64,000 nt of DNA from Streptomyces sp. MRC013 (GCF_023614235.1 NZ_CP094264.1:496001-560000), one strand, 5' to 3'. Shown: positions 18,693 to 28,318, numbered from the stretch's first letter. The notes: a model not told the origin generated them from the letters alone. Made by a program: numbers and translations.

Positions 18693-19935
18693 ATGAGCGA
18701 GACGGGCGCGTTCGGCGAGGACCTCGCGGACTTCGTCCGGCGGGTGGCGGAGCTGCGCAGCGCGCGCGCCCTGCCGCCGGAGGAGCAGCGGGGCGTGCTG
18801 GACGCCGCCCTGTTCGAACTCCAGCACGTGGCGGAGACGCTGTGGCCCCGGTACGAGCGGCTGGTGGCCCGCGCTCCGGAGGGCACCTCGGCGGAGCGGC
18901 GGGAGCGCCAGCTGCTGAAGACGGTGTTCCAGCGGCTGCCGCTGCCCGTGGCGCTGGTCGACCGGGACACGGTCGTGCGGCGGATGAACCTGGCCGCGAC
19001 GACGCTCACCGGCGTCCGGGCCGGGTACGCGACGGGCCGCCCGCTGTCCGCGCTGCTCACGCCGGGCGACCGGGCGCCGCTGCGCACCCAGGTCGCCGCC
19101 ACCGCGCGCGGGGAGGGCGGCCGGAGCCTGACGGTGCGGCTCCAGCAGCGGCCGAAGGAGCCGGTGCGGGCCACGCTCGCCGCCCTGGTCCTCCCCGGGG
19201 AGCCGCAGCAGACCGTGGTGGCCGTGCTCCAGCCGGGCGTCGCCGGCGCCGGGCCGTCCGGTCCCGCCGGGATCGGACGGCGCACCTCGGTGGGGAAAGC
19301 GGGGCTCCTCTCGGCGCCGGCGGGGGTGCGGGGGGCGGGGCCGGCGGCCGGGGGGCGCGCCGAACCTGACCGAGGTCGCCGAGCGGGCCGGGACGCTCGA
19401 CCTGGTCGACGCCGTGGCGACGGCCCTGCTGCGTACCGCCCCGGGGGACGCGCCGGGGGCGCTGGAGGCGGCGGCGCGGGTCCTGCACGGCCGGTTCGCC
19501 GACTGGGTGATCGCCGACCTGACGGTGGGCGGGGCCGCCGTGCCGGTGCGCCGCGCGGCGGTGTTCGGGCCTCCGGACGACGGCGTGCTGGCGAAGGTGC
19601 TCGCCGGGCAGGACCCGGCGGGGTGTCCCCTGGTCGCGGAGGTCGCGGCGGGCGGCTCGGCGTCCCTGCAGGTGCGCCCGGAGGACGCGCTGGCGCTCGG
19701 TACGGACGGCGACGGGGCGGCCGTGCTGGTGCGCGCCGAGGTCAGCTCGCTGCTGTGCCTGCCGGTCGTCGCCGGCGGCGCGGCGGGCGACGACGGGCCG
19801 GAGGTCCTGGGCGTGCTGACGCTGCTGCGCACCCGGGCGCGGCGGGCGTTCTCGATGGCGGAGGCGCAGGCCGCCGACGTGCTGTCCCGCCACGTCGGGC
19901 TGGCCATGCGCCGTCCGGGCCCGCCCGCGCCGTAG
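18693..19935 (+). pseudogene. PAS-GAF sensor protein, frameshifted
   Basis: Two frames together read as one sensor. The first (from ATG 18693) has a helical N-terminus and a PAS-like domain (VFQRLPLPVALVDRDTVVRR), with similar architecture to the sensor half of Streptomyces SpoIIE-type phosphatases. The second (from about 19360 to the TAG at 19933-19935) is a GAF domain (LTEVAERAGTLDLVDAVATA at its start, FSMAEAQAADVLSRHVGLAM at its end). The break lies in the G-rich stretch 19320-19360. The net shift equals +1 or -2. No phosphatase domain follows. It may be intact in the real genome. Confidence 0.75.
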
Positions 19936-19993
19936 GGGGCCCGGGGGCCTTCCGGCCGGGGGCGGCCGGGCGCGGGCGGCGGCACCGGACCGC

Positions 19994-20785
19994 CTACGCG
20001 GCGTCCCGCATGATGTCCTCGCGCAGCCGGGTGCAGCAGCGGCTGATGAGGCGGCTGACGTGCATCTGGGAGATGCCGAGGTCCTCGGCGATGCTGCTCT
20101 GGGTCATGTCGCGGAAGAACCGCATGTAGAGAATCTTCTGCTCGCGCTCCGGCAGCGTGCGGAGCCGCGGCTTGACGGCCTCGCGGTCGACGACCACGTC
20201 GAGGGCCGGGTCGGGTCCGCCGAGCGCGTCGACGAGGGTGTAGCCGTCCTCGGTTCCGGGCAGTTCGGCGTCGAGCGACAGGGCGGTGAAGCTGTCGAGG
20301 GCCTCCAGACCGGCGGCGGCCTCCTCCTCCGTCATCCCCGCCTTCTCGGCTATCTCCGCGACCGTGGGGGTGCGGCCGCCGACGGAGTACGAGAGCTCCT
20401 GGTAGGCCGCGCGGACCCGGCCGCGCAGGTCCTGGACCCGGCGCGGCACGTGGAGGGTCCACATGTGGTCCCGGAAGTGCCGCTTGATCTCCCCGGTGAT
20501 GGTGGGCACGGCGAAGCTCTCGAAAGCCGCGCCGCGCGAGGGGTCGTAGCGGTCGACCGCCTTGACCAGGCCGAGCGCGGCGACCTGCTTGAGGTCCTCC
20601 AGCGCCTCGCCCCTGTTGCGGAACCGGCCGGCCAGCCGGTCCGCCATGGGCAGCCAGGCGCTCACGATGTCCTGGCGCACGCGGTCCCTCTCCTCCCCGG
20701 GCGGCAGCGTCGCCAGACGCCGGAACGCCTCGGAGGTGTCGGGGGCGTCGTCGTGCGGATGCTTCGTGTGGGCGAGCGTAGGCAT
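19994..20785 (-). CDS. RNA polymerase sigma factor, SigB/SigF/SigG family
   Basis: A 263-residue alternative sigma factor. Region 2 is at about residues 40-110 (DLKQVAALGLVKAVDRYDPSRG, FAVPTITGEIKRHFRDH), region 3 at about 120-180 and region 4 at about 205-260 (LPEREQKILYMRFF, then a helix-turn-helix in SSIAEDLGISQMHVSRLISR). The size and the GEIKRHFRD segment mark the stress/sporulation group, which Streptomyces has in several copies. No anti-sigma or antagonist gene is adjacent. Genes on both sides carry matching promoter patterns. Confidence 0.93.
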   Translation of the reverse strand: MPTLAHTKHPHDDAPDTSEAFRRLATLPPGEERDRVRQDIVSAWLPMADRLAGRFRNRGEALEDLKQVAALGLVKAVDRYDPSRGAAFESFAVPTITGEIKRHFRDHMWTLHVPRRVQDLRGRVRAAYQELSYSVGGRTPTVAEIAEKAGMTEEEAAAGLEALDSFTALSLDAELPGTEDGYTLVDALGGPDPALDVVVDREAVKPRLRTLPEREQKILYMRFFRDMTQSSIAEDLGISQMHVSRLISRCCTRLREDIMRDAA

Positions 20786-21586
20786 GTGGTTCTCAGCTCC
20801 CTGAACGGCGCCGACGGTTGGCTGTCACCCCGGGGAGGCTCCACCCGGCCCGGACGCGGGCAGGCACGTCCGGAGCGGTGGGCCGCTCCCACGGACGTGC
20901 CTCCGGTCCGAAGCACGAGATGCGCCTGCCCGGGGTCCGCTGTGGCAAACGCCTGGGAACCACTCTCCGGGCGGTCGCCCCGAACGGCTTCCGCAGCGCG
21001 GGCCCGGGACGGCGGCGCCCCCTGGTCCCGCCGGTCGGTCCGGGATGCGGGGCGCGATATACCCGCAGCTCCGGCCCGCCGTCCCGGAGCGCGGGGGACG
21101 GGAGCCGCGGGGTGCCCGACGGAGGTGCGGCGTTCCCCCGTACGGGTGATGGGCACCCTCTCCGGGGGCCGGCCCGGCCGCCGGCCGTCCCGTTCGCCGG
21201 GGCCGTCCCGGCTCCCGGGCGGCCCGCCCGCCGGGGACCGGTGCCGAGGGCTTCCTCGCCCCTCCGGCGGCCGGACGCCCGCGCCCCCTGCACGTCGGCC
21301 CGAGGGTCGGCGGGACCCGGTCCCGGGAAGTCCCGCCGCGGCTTGCCGTCGCCGCGGCCGGACGCGGCCACCCGGTACGGCCGCCGTGCCCGGCCGGACG
21401 CGGCCACCCGGGTGGGACCGTCCGGGCACAGCCGCCCCGGCACGCCCGCCCGGCCCCGTCCGGTCGCAGCGGCGGGTCCCCCGCCCCCGGCGCGCAAACC
21501 CCGGCGGGCACCGGCCGCCGGGGTTTGCGGTGGCCGCGCCGGGTACCCGCCCGGCGACCGACACACCCGTCACCTGGGAGGGCGTC
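20786..21586. other. 801-nt non-coding stretch upstream of the sigma factor and stress operon
   Basis: No frame shows Streptomyces codon bias. It must hold the minus-strand promoter of the sigma gene and does hold a stress-sigma-like promoter on the plus strand at 21523-21546. A 22-nt block recurs at about 21353 and 21391, spaced 38 nt apart. GGGTAT occurs on the minus strand near 21059-21064, but without a matching -35. Confidence 0.5.
21523..21546 (+). promoter_or_regulatory. Stress-sigma (SigB-type) promoter candidate
   Basis: GTTT at 21523-21526, a 14-nt spacer and GGGTAC at 21541-21546 fit the Streptomyces SigB consensus GNNT-N14-16-GGGTAY exactly. It lies 40 nt before the DUF2795 start and would drive the DUF2795-CBS-PfpI operon. 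The likely reader is the sigma factor encoded next to it, or a paralogue. Confidence 0.65.
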
Positions 21587-21949
21587 ATGCAGCGAGGCAG
21601 CGACCGGCTCAGCCGGCGTCACGACGACGCGATGAAGCACCAGCTCGAAGGGCTGCTCCGGTCCGGCCACCCCACCCGAACGGAGGAGTGGCACGATCCC
21701 GAGCCGGTGGCCGACGACGATCCGGAACTGGCTCGCGGGCGCGTACCGGGCGACACGTTCGAGGCGCTGCGCCTGGAACTGGCCCGGCACCTCGCCCGCA
21801 CCCCGTTCCCGGCGCACCGGGGGGACCTGCTGCGCGTCCTGCGGGAACGGCACGCCCCCGATCCGCTCACGGAACGGGTGGAGGACCTCCCCGGTGGCCG
21901 CACGTACCGCAGCGTGCAGGACGTGGCGGTCGCCCTGCACCGCAGGTGA
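21587..21949 (+). CDS. DUF2795 domain protein
   Basis: A 120-residue soluble protein, highly charged. The C-terminal 55 residues (FPAHRGDLLRVLRERH, then GGRTYRSVQDVAVAL) fit DUF2795, a small helical domain of unknown function common in actinobacteria. The ATG at 21587 follows GGGAGG by 4 nt. It is the first gene of a three-gene stress operon, 21 nt before the CBS gene, directly behind a SigB-type promoter. Confidence 0.8.
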   Translation: MQRGSDRLSRRHDDAMKHQLEGLLRSGHPTRTEEWHDPEPVADDDPELARGRVPGDTFEALRLELARHLARTPFPAHRGDLLRVLRERHAPDPLTERVEDLPGGRTYRSVQDVAVALHRR

Positions 21950-21970
21950 CCGCGAGGGGTACGGAAGGGA

Positions 21971-22411
21971 GTGACGACGGCCGTGGCACAGCTCGTGAGA
22001 GAGGTCATGACGGCGGGCGCCGCCGCCGTCCGCCCCGACGCCTCGCTGGTCGAGGCGGCCCAGCTGATGCGGGCGCAGGACATCGGCGACGTGCTCGTCG
22101 CCGACGGGGACCTGCTCGTGGGGGTGGTGACGGACCGGGACATCACCGTACGGGCGGTCGCCGAGGGCGCCGACCCGCTGGCCGTGAACGCCGAGACGGT
22201 CTGCACCCCGGACCCCGTGTGCGTGGGTCCGGACGACGAGGTGGCGACCGCCGTACGGCTGATGCGGCGGCACGCCGTACGGCGGCTGCCGGTGGTCGAG
22301 GACGGCCGGCCGCTCGGTGTGGTCAGCCTCGGGGACCTGGCGGTCTCGCAGGATCCCGGGTCGGCCCTCGCCGACATCAGCAGGGCGGAGCCGAACACCG
22401 AGACCGCGTGA
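21971..22411 (+). CDS. Tandem CBS-domain protein
   Basis: A 146-residue protein made of two CBS modules (about residues 10-65 and 75-130; MRAQDIGDVLVADGDLLVG and RRHAVRRLPVVEDGRPLG), each ending in a GVVT/SxxD-type motif. The pair forms a Bateman module that binds adenosyl nucleotides and may report energy state. There is no attached enzyme domain. The GTG at 21971 is preceded by GGAAGGGA. Such stand-alone CBS proteins often belong to stress regulons, in line with its operon. Confidence 0.9.
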   Translation: MTTAVAQLVREVMTAGAAAVRPDASLVEAAQLMRAQDIGDVLVADGDLLVGVVTDRDITVRAVAEGADPLAVNAETVCTPDPVCVGPDDEVATAVRLMRRHAVRRLPVVEDGRPLGVVSLGDLAVSQDPGSALADISRAEPNTETA

Positions 22412-22455
22412 GGGACGGGAGGGAGACGACGGGGAGTGAGAGGAAGGGGACAGCC

Positions 22456-23006
22456 GTGCGCATAGCGTTCCTCGTGGCGCCCGAGGGCGTCGAACAGGTG
22501 GAGCTCACCAGGCCGTGGCGGGCGGTGATCGACGCGGGGGGCTCCCCGAGCTCGTCTCGACGGAGCCCGGGGAGGTCCAGGCGTTCCACCACCTCGACAG
22601 GGCCGACACGTTCCCCGTCGACCGGACGGTCGACGAGGTGTCGCCGGACGCGTACGACGCGCTGGTCCTGCCGGGGGGCGTCGCCAACCCCGACGCGCTC
22701 CGCACGGACGAGGGGGCCGTGGCGCTCGTCCGGGGCTTCTTCGAAGCCGGCAAGCCGGTCGCGGCGATCTGCCACGCGTCGTGGACCCTCGTCGAGGCGG
22801 ACGTCCTGCGCGGGCGGCGGCTCACCTCCTGGCCGAGCCTGAGGACGGACGTCCGCAACGCGGGCGGCGAGTGGGTCGACGAGGAGGTCGTGGTCTGCGA
22901 CGGCGGGCCCAACACGCTGGTCACCAGCCGCAAGCCGGACGACCTGCCGGCGTTCTGCTCGGCCTTCACGGAGGTGTTCCGCGGGGCCGGCGCCCGCGCC
23001 GCCTGA
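22456..23006 (+). pseudogene. DJ-1/PfpI-family protein, one-base frameshift
   Basis: The first frame (GTG 22456) gives VRIAFLVAPEGVEQVEL, and the second gives LPELVSTEPGEVQAF through to the stop at 23006. Both match one PfpI-type type-1 glutamine-amidotransferase-like protein. The nucleophile elbow is AAICHASWTLVEA (Cys-His), with the acidic residue in the first segment. One G is missing from the six-G run 22536-22541. With seven Gs the frame reads AGGLPELV and is intact at about 183 residues. The family includes deglycases/proteases for damaged proteins. It is the third gene of the stress operon. Confidence 0.82.
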
Positions 23007-23099
23007 CCACCCGCACCGCCCCGGTCGCCCGTGCGGCCGGGGCGCCGTGCCGGAAGCCGGGCCGGGCCCCCTCGGCCGGTTCCGCACCGCCACCCCGTC

Positions 23100-23672
23100 T
23101 CAGGGACGGCGGCCGAGCATGGTGAGGAGCCGGGTCTGCGCGTCGGCGCCCGGGGCCGACGGCACCGGCTCGGCGAAGAGGCCCGTGGCGGGCAGGGAGC
23201 CGGCGTACGGGGCGAACTCCGCGAGGGCGAAGTCCACCAGCGCCGGCGGGAGGCGCTCGTCGGCGCCGATCGCCCGCGACAGGTCCCAGGCGTGGACCAC
23301 CGCGTCCGCCGCCGTCTGCGAGCAGTAGGCGGCGGACGCGGTGTCGCCGTACGACAGGTTCACCGTGCGGTCCAGGGCGCCCTCCTCCCGGAAGGCGTCC
23401 CGCGCCCCCGCCGCGGCGCGCTCCCACGCGGTGACCGGGTCGTCGCCGAGGACATCGCCGTCGTACCGGTCGCCGACCTGCGCGAGGGTCAGCCCCTCCC
23501 GCACCAGCCGGGGCACCCACAGCTGCTCGGCGGTCAGGTGGTCGACCAGGTCGCGGACGGACCACCCGGCGCACGGGGTGGGCGCATCCCACCGGTCCCC
23601 GACGGCGCGGACGCGCGACGAGAACAGGCCGAGCGCCTCCGCGTGCCGGGCGAGGAGCGGGCTGCCGGTCAC
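23100..23672 (-). CDS. TIGR03086/DinB-like (maleylpyruvate isomerase N-terminal type) protein
   Basis: A 190-residue four-helix-bundle protein. DAPTPCAGWSVRDLVDHLTA near residues 25-44 and AVVHAWDLSRAIG near 125-137 carry the spaced His/Asp residues that bind metal in mycothiol-dependent and DinB-like proteins. The TIGR03086 group is abundant in actinobacteria and is thought to act on thiol adducts. The GTG at 23670-23672 is chosen because GGAGG lies 6 nt upstream. It is divergent from the Vms1-like gene. Confidence 0.85.
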   Translation of the reverse strand: MTGSPLLARHAEALGLFSSRVRAVGDRWDAPTPCAGWSVRDLVDHLTAEQLWVPRLVREGLTLAQVGDRYDGDVLGDDPVTAWERAAAGARDAFREEGALDRTVNLSYGDTASAAYCSQTAADAVVHAWDLSRAIGADERLPPALVDFALAEFAPYAGSLPATGLFAEPVPSAPGADAQTRLLTMLGRRP

Positions 23673-23743
23673 GGGCCACCTCCATGCGGTACCGGGCCTC
23701 CACTCTGCACCGGAACCGCGGTCCGTGGGGCACCGGCGCGCCC

Positions 23744-23768
23744 GTGTGGCGCCCGGGCACCCGGGTAC
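23744..23768 (+). promoter_or_regulatory. Second SigB-type promoter candidate
   Basis: GTGT at 23744-23747, a 15-nt spacer and GGGTAC at 23763-23768 match GNNT-N14-16-GGGTAY. It lies 40 nt upstream of the Vms1-like gene, the same distance as the promoter before the DUF2795 gene. Confidence 0.55.
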
Positions 23769-23807
23769 TCGGACAAGACGGACATTTCGGCCTTCCGGGA
23801 GGGAACC

Positions 23808-24969
23808 ATGCAACTCGCTTTTCTGACCGGTCTCTACGACCGTCCGGGCCCTTGGGCCAGCGTGTACCTCGACACGTCGCGGATGGACGAGTCCGCCCAG
23901 GAGCGGCAGGGGCTCATGGCGCGCAACGCCTGCGAGGAGCTCGCCGCGCAGGGCTGCGACGAGGCGACCGTGCGCGCCGTCCACCGGGCGCTGTCGGACT
24001 GGCCGCGCCCCGCGGGCGAGGCCGGGCGCGCGGTGTTCGCCGCCCGCGGCGAGGTCGTCCTCGACCCGTCGCTGGCCGTGCGGCCGCTCGCGCCCTCCCA
24101 GGTCTTCTGGTCGGCGCTGCCCCGCATCGGGCCGCTGCTGGACCTGGCGGGACGGGAGCCCGTCTGCCTGGTCGCCTACATCGACCGGGTCGGCGCCGAC
24201 CTGGAGCTGCGCAACCCCATCGGGGCGGTGCCGGCCGGGCAGGTGCAGGGCCGCGACTGGCCGCTGCGCCGCACGTCGAACGGCGCCTGGGACGAGCGCC
24301 ACTTCCAGCTCAGCGTGGAGAACACCTGGGAGGAGAACGCCCGGCGGATCGCCGACGCGATCGCGGACGCCGTGCCGGAGCTCGGCGTCGACGTGGTCGT
24401 GCTGGCGGGCGACGTCCGGGAGCGGCGCTCGGTCCGCGAACGGCTGCCCGCCTCCCTGACGGTGGACGTGGTGGAGAGCGAGCACGGCGGCCGGGCGGCC
24501 GGCGCGGGGCGCGAGCGGCTCGACGAGGACGTGCGGGCCGCCAAGGAGGCGTTCCTGCGGCGCACCGCCGAGGCGGAGCTGGACCGGTTCCGGGCGGCCC
24601 GCGCCCCGGGGGCGGCAGCGCGGCCGGCGCGTCCGCCGCCGAGGGGTGCCCGCGCTGGTCGAGGCGGCCCGCGAGCACCGGATCGCCGAGCTGCTGATCC
24701 GGCCCGAGGGGCCCGACGCGCACCGCCAGGTGTGGGTGGGCGCCCGGCCGGACCAGGTGGCGGTGCGGCGTACGGAGACGCAGTACCTGGGCGACACCGA
24801 GCCGCTGCCGGCCCGGGCGGACGACGCGCTGCTGCGGTCGGCGCTGGTCACCGGCGCGGACGTGCTGCGCGTGCGGCCGGAGATCGAGGACGACCTGCCG
24901 GTCGGCGGGCTCGGCGCGCTGCTGCGCTGGCCGTACGACGAGAAGGAGACCGAGGCGGCCACCATGTGA
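23808..24969 (+). pseudogene. Vms1/eRF1-like (Rv2629-type) protein, two one-base frameshifts
   Basis: Starting at ATG 23808 (RBS GGGAGGG), the first 265 residues show the bacterial eRF1-like fold: WASVYLDTSR at the start, PVCLVAYIDRVGADLEL in the middle and VDVVVLAGDVRERRSVRERL later. The tail (VPALVEAAREHRIAELLI, then LLRWPYDEKE) is two frames away. One G missing from the run 24608-24612 and another from 24643-24646 explain both shifts and restore GGGSAAGASAAEGVPALVE. Relatives in mycobacteria are dormancy-induced and resemble ribosome-associated release factors. It is likely intact in the living strain. Confidence 0.78.
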
Positions 24970-24981
24970 GTCGGCCGCTCT

Positions 24982-25031
24982 CCCGCGGCGGGCGCCCGCC
25001 CCCGGTCCCGGGGGCGGGCGCCCGCCGCGGG
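24982..25031. terminator. 50-bp palindrome between convergent genes
   Basis: The arms 24982-25005 and 25008-25031 are perfectly complementary over 24 nt, separated by 2 nt, giving an extremely stable hairpin. It lies between the Vms1-like gene and the convergent transketolase gene and can stop transcription from both sides. Confidence 0.8.
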
Positions 25032-25108
25032 GAGGGGCGGGGCCGGACACCAGGGGGGCGCCGGCGGCCGCGGAGCCGCCGGCGCCCCGTGGGTCGTCGC
25101 GGGCCGCC

Positions 25109-26953
25109 TCAGCGGGCGATCACCCGCTCGACGAGGAGCTTCACCGCGGCGGCGATGGACTCGGCGTCGATGCCCGCGGCGTGCAGCTGCTCCTGCGGGG
25201 AGGCCGAGCCGGGCATGCCCCGCACGGCCAGCCGGGCCGTCCGGGGCGCGGGGCGGCCGTCGGCGAAGGCCTCCGCGACGGCGTCGCCCAGGCCGCCCTC
25301 CGGGTGGTGGTCCTCGACGGTCAGCAGGCACCCGGTCTCCGCGGCGGCCTCGCGGAGCGTTCCCGCGTCGACGGGTTTGACCGAGTACAGGTCGACCACG
25401 CGGACGGGGACGCCCTCGCGCTCCAGCGCGTCGGCGGCCCCGAGCGCCTCGTGGACCGTGGTGCCCGCCGCGACGATCGTGGCCTCGTCCCCGTCGTGGC
25501 GGCGCAGGACCTTGCTGCCGCCGATGGGGAACTCCTCGTCGGGGCCGTACAGGACGGGCAGGTCGCCGCGGGTGGTGCGCAGGTACCGGATGCCGTCCAG
25601 GCCGGCCATGGCGGCGACGAGGCGGGCCGTCTGGTTGGCGTCGCACGGGTAGAGGACGGTGCTGCCGTGGACCGCGCGGAACATCGCCAGGTCCTCCAGC
25701 CCCATCTGGGAGGGGCCGTCCGGGCCGATGGCGACGCCGGCGTGCGAGCCGACGAGGTTGATCCCGGCGCGGCCGACGGCGGCCATGCGGACGAAGTCGT
25801 GGGCCCGGGTGAGGAACGCGGCGAACGTCGAGGCGTAGGGCACGTAGCCGCGCGCGGCCAGGCCGACCGCGGCGGCGACCAGCTGCTGTTCGGCGATGTA
25901 GCACTCGAAGTACCGGTCGGGGTGGGCCTTGGCGAAGAACTCCGTCCGCGTCGAGTCGCTCACCTCCGCGTCGAGGGCGACGACCCGGCCGAGGGCGGAG
26001 CCGACCGCTTCGAGCGCGTGCCCGTAGGCGGTGCGGGTGGCGACCTCGTCGCCCACGTCGAACCGCGGCAGTTCGAGAGCCGTGCCCCGCGGCACGGCGG
26101 GCGGCTCGCCGTCCGGCGGGGCGTGGACCCGCACGCGGGCGCCGCGCACCCCGCCGAGCTCGGCGATCGCCGCGCCGGCCTCCTTCAGGGGCTTGCCGTG
26201 CAGGCCCTCCCGGTCCTCTACGGCCCCGACGCCGCGGCCCTTGCGGGTGCGGGCGAGGACCGCGGTGGGCCGCCCGGTGGTGGAACGGGCCTCCGTGAAG
26301 GCGGCGTCCAGGGCCTCCACGTCGTGGCCGTCGACCTCGACGGTGTGCCAGCCGAAGGCCCGCAGGCGGCGGGCGTGGGCGTCCAGGTCGTGCCCGTGGC
26401 GGGTGGGGCCGCGCTGGCCCAGCCGGTTGACGTCCACGACGAGGGTGAGGTTGTCGAGGCCCTCGTACGCGGCGTGCTCCGCCGCCTCCCAGACCGAGCC
26501 CTCCGCCATCTCGCTGTCGCCGGACAGCACGTACACGCGGTAGGGGAGCCGGTCGAGGCGCTGCCCGGCGAGGGCCGTGCCGACGGCGACGGGCAGGCCC
26601 TGGCCCAGGGAGCCGGTCGCCACGTCCACCCAGGGCAGCCGGGGCGTGGGGTGCCCCTCCAGGCGGCTGCCGAGGGTGCGGTACGTCAGGAGCTCGTCCT
26701 CGTCGACGGCGCCCACGGCCCGGTACAGGGCGTACAGCAGGGGCGAGGCGTGGCCTTTGGAGAGGACGAACCGGTCGTTGGCGGGGTGGTCGGGGCGGTC
26801 GAAGTCGTACCGCAGGTGGTGCGCGAACAGGACGGCGGCGATGTCGGCCGCCGACATGGAGGAGGTGGGGTGGCCGGAGCCGGCCGCGTCCGCGGCGCGT
26901 ACCGCGTCGACGCGCAGCTGCTGGGCCAGTTCGGCGAGTTCCTCGGTCCGCAT
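25109..26953 (-). CDS. tkt: Transketolase
   Basis: A 614-residue thiamine-diphosphate enzyme of the pentose-phosphate pathway, moving two-carbon units between sugar phosphates. The TPP motif is GDSEMAEGSVWEAAEHAAYE, followed by NRLGQRG. The N-terminal AADAAGSGHPTSSMSAADIA and the pyrimidine-domain ECYIAEQQLVAAAVGLA (catalytic Glu) are present. It is shorter than the usual 660-700 residues, mainly in linkers. Its ATG is 1 nt after the NDH-2 stop, so the two are coupled. It is probably a second transketolase, away from the zwf-tal cluster. Confidence 0.93.
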   Translation of the reverse strand: MRTEELAELAQQLRVDAVRAADAAGSGHPTSSMSAADIAAVLFAHHLRYDFDRPDHPANDRFVLSKGHASPLLYALYRAVGAVDEDELLTYRTLGSRLEGHPTPRLPWVDVATGSLGQGLPVAVGTALAGQRLDRLPYRVYVLSGDSEMAEGSVWEAAEHAAYEGLDNLTLVVDVNRLGQRGPTRHGHDLDAHARRLRAFGWHTVEVDGHDVEALDAAFTEARSTTGRPTAVLARTRKGRGVGAVEDREGLHGKPLKEAGAAIAELGGVRGARVRVHAPPDGEPPAVPRGTALELPRFDVGDEVATRTAYGHALEAVGSALGRVVALDAEVSDSTRTEFFAKAHPDRYFECYIAEQQLVAAAVGLAARGYVPYASTFAAFLTRAHDFVRMAAVGRAGINLVGSHAGVAIGPDGPSQMGLEDLAMFRAVHGSTVLYPCDANQTARLVAAMAGLDGIRYLRTTRGDLPVLYGPDEEFPIGGSKVLRRHDGDEATIVAAGTTVHEALGAADALEREGVPVRVVDLYSVKPVDAGTLREAAAETGCLLTVEDHHPEGGLGDAVAEAFADGRPAPRTARLAVRGMPGSASPQEQLHAAGIDAESIAAAVKLLVERVIAR

Positions 26954-26954
26954 G

Positions 26955-28292
26955 TCACTCCTCGCGGCGGCCGGGGCCGGTCTTGGCCAGTTCGGGCGAG
27001 GCCGTGTCCAGGGGGACCTGCCAGGAGCGGACCAGGCCGAGCTGCACCGCCTGGCGGGGCAGGGCGGCGTCGAGCAGCCAGTCGGCGGCCACCCTGACCC
27101 GGTTGCCGGGCATGGCGGCCAGGTGGTAGCCGCGGGTGACGGCCCCGGCGACGATCCCCGACAGGGGGACGCCGAGGGGGTTGGCGGCGGCCTTGACCCC
27201 GCCGAGGTCGACGGCGAAGCCCAGGTCGCTGTGGCGGTACGGGACGGGGTCGCCCACCCCCAGGGAGGCGGCGACGTTGCGGGCCGCCACCTTGCCCTGG
27301 CGGGACGCGTGCTGCGCAGTCATGGGGGTGAACTCGCCGGGGCGGTGCAGGTCCGGCACGGCGGCCGCGTCGCCGCACGCGTAGACGTCCGGCCGACCCG
27401 GCACCTCCAGCTGCGGGGTGACGACGAGCCGGCCGCGCTCGACGGGCAGGCCGAGTTCGGAGACGAGCGGGTCGGGACGCACGCCGACGCACCAGATGAG
27501 GGAGCGCGTCTCGACGAACTCCCCGTCGTCGAGGAGGACGCCGTCGCGGGTGGATTCCTTGACGGAGGTGCCCATGCGGACGTCGACGCCGCGCGAGCGG
27601 AGCACCTGGTCGGCGGTGTCGGAGAGACGCTTGTCGAGGCCGGGCAGGACGCGGTCGGCGACGTCGAGCAGCATCCAGCGCGGCCGGGTGCCCTCGGGCC
27701 AGGCGGGGTGCTTGCGCACCAGCGCGTCGGTGAACATCTTGCCGTGGGCGGCGACCTCCGTACCGGTGTAGCCGGCGCCGACCACGACGAAGGTGCAGCG
27801 CGAGGTGCACTCGGCGGGGTCGGCGGCGGACGCCGCGAGTTCCACCTGCCGGGTGATGTGGTCGCGCAGGTAGAGCGCCTCGGGCAGGCCGCGGAAACCG
27901 GTGGCGTTCTCCGCGACGCCGGGGATGGGCAGCAGCTTGCTGACGCTGCCGACGGCGAGGACGAGCCGGTCGTAGCCGAGTTCGCCCGCCGTGCCCTCCG
28001 GGTCCGTGTAGTGGACCGTGCGCGTTTCGAGGTCGACGTGACCGGCCTCGCCGAGGACGAGCCGCACGTGGCGCAGTGTGCCGGGCAGCGACACGGTGAC
28101 GCGGCGGGGCTCCAGGATGCCGGCGGCGACCTGGGGCAGCAGCGGCAGGTAGAGGAAGTAGTCCGTGGGGTTGAGCAGGACGATCTCGGCACGTCCGCGC
28201 AGCGTGCGGGAGAGTTCGCGGGCGGTCTGGTAGCCGGCGAAACCGGCTCCGACGATCAGGACGCGCGGGCGGCGCCGCGGCTGGGTGGTCAC
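26955..28292 (-). CDS. Type II NADH dehydrogenase-like FAD oxidoreductase
   Basis: A 445-residue protein with two dinucleotide folds: the FAD site VLIVGAGFAGYQTAREL near residue 10 and the NAD(P)H site FVVVGAGYTGTEVAA near residue 175. YACGDAAAVPDL near 310 contacts FAD. It feeds electrons from NADH to menaquinone without pumping protons. The GTG at 28290-28292 has GGGAGG 5 nt upstream. It is the middle gene of an operon with a small membrane protein upstream and transketolase downstream. Confidence 0.9.
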   Translation of the reverse strand: MTTQPRRRPRVLIVGAGFAGYQTARELSRTLRGRAEIVLLNPTDYFLYLPLLPQVAAGILEPRRVTVSLPGTLRHVRLVLGEAGHVDLETRTVHYTDPEGTAGELGYDRLVLAVGSVSKLLPIPGVAENATGFRGLPEALYLRDHITRQVELAASAADPAECTSRCTFVVVGAGYTGTEVAAHGKMFTDALVRKHPAWPEGTRPRWMLLDVADRVLPGLDKRLSDTADQVLRSRGVDVRMGTSVKESTRDGVLLDDGEFVETRSLIWCVGVRPDPLVSELGLPVERGRLVVTPQLEVPGRPDVYACGDAAAVPDLHRPGEFTPMTAQHASRQGKVAARNVAASLGVGDPVPYRHSDLGFAVDLGGVKAAANPLGVPLSGIVAGAVTRGYHLAAMPGNRVRVAADWLLDAALPRQAVQLGLVRSWQVPLDTASPELAKTGPGRREE

Positions 28293-28318
28293 TGGGCCTC
28301 CCGTGGATGGGTTGCGGT

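Noticed and set aside
21059..21064. GGGTAT on the minus strand as a possible autoregulatory SigB promoter
   Set aside because: No GNNT occurs at 14-16 nt upstream, and it is about 275 nt from the sigma gene start.
20793..21566. 257-residue minus-strand frame in the gap upstream of the sigma gene
   Set aside because: The Pro/Arg/Gly-rich product lacks third-position bias, and several overlapping frames look equally open.
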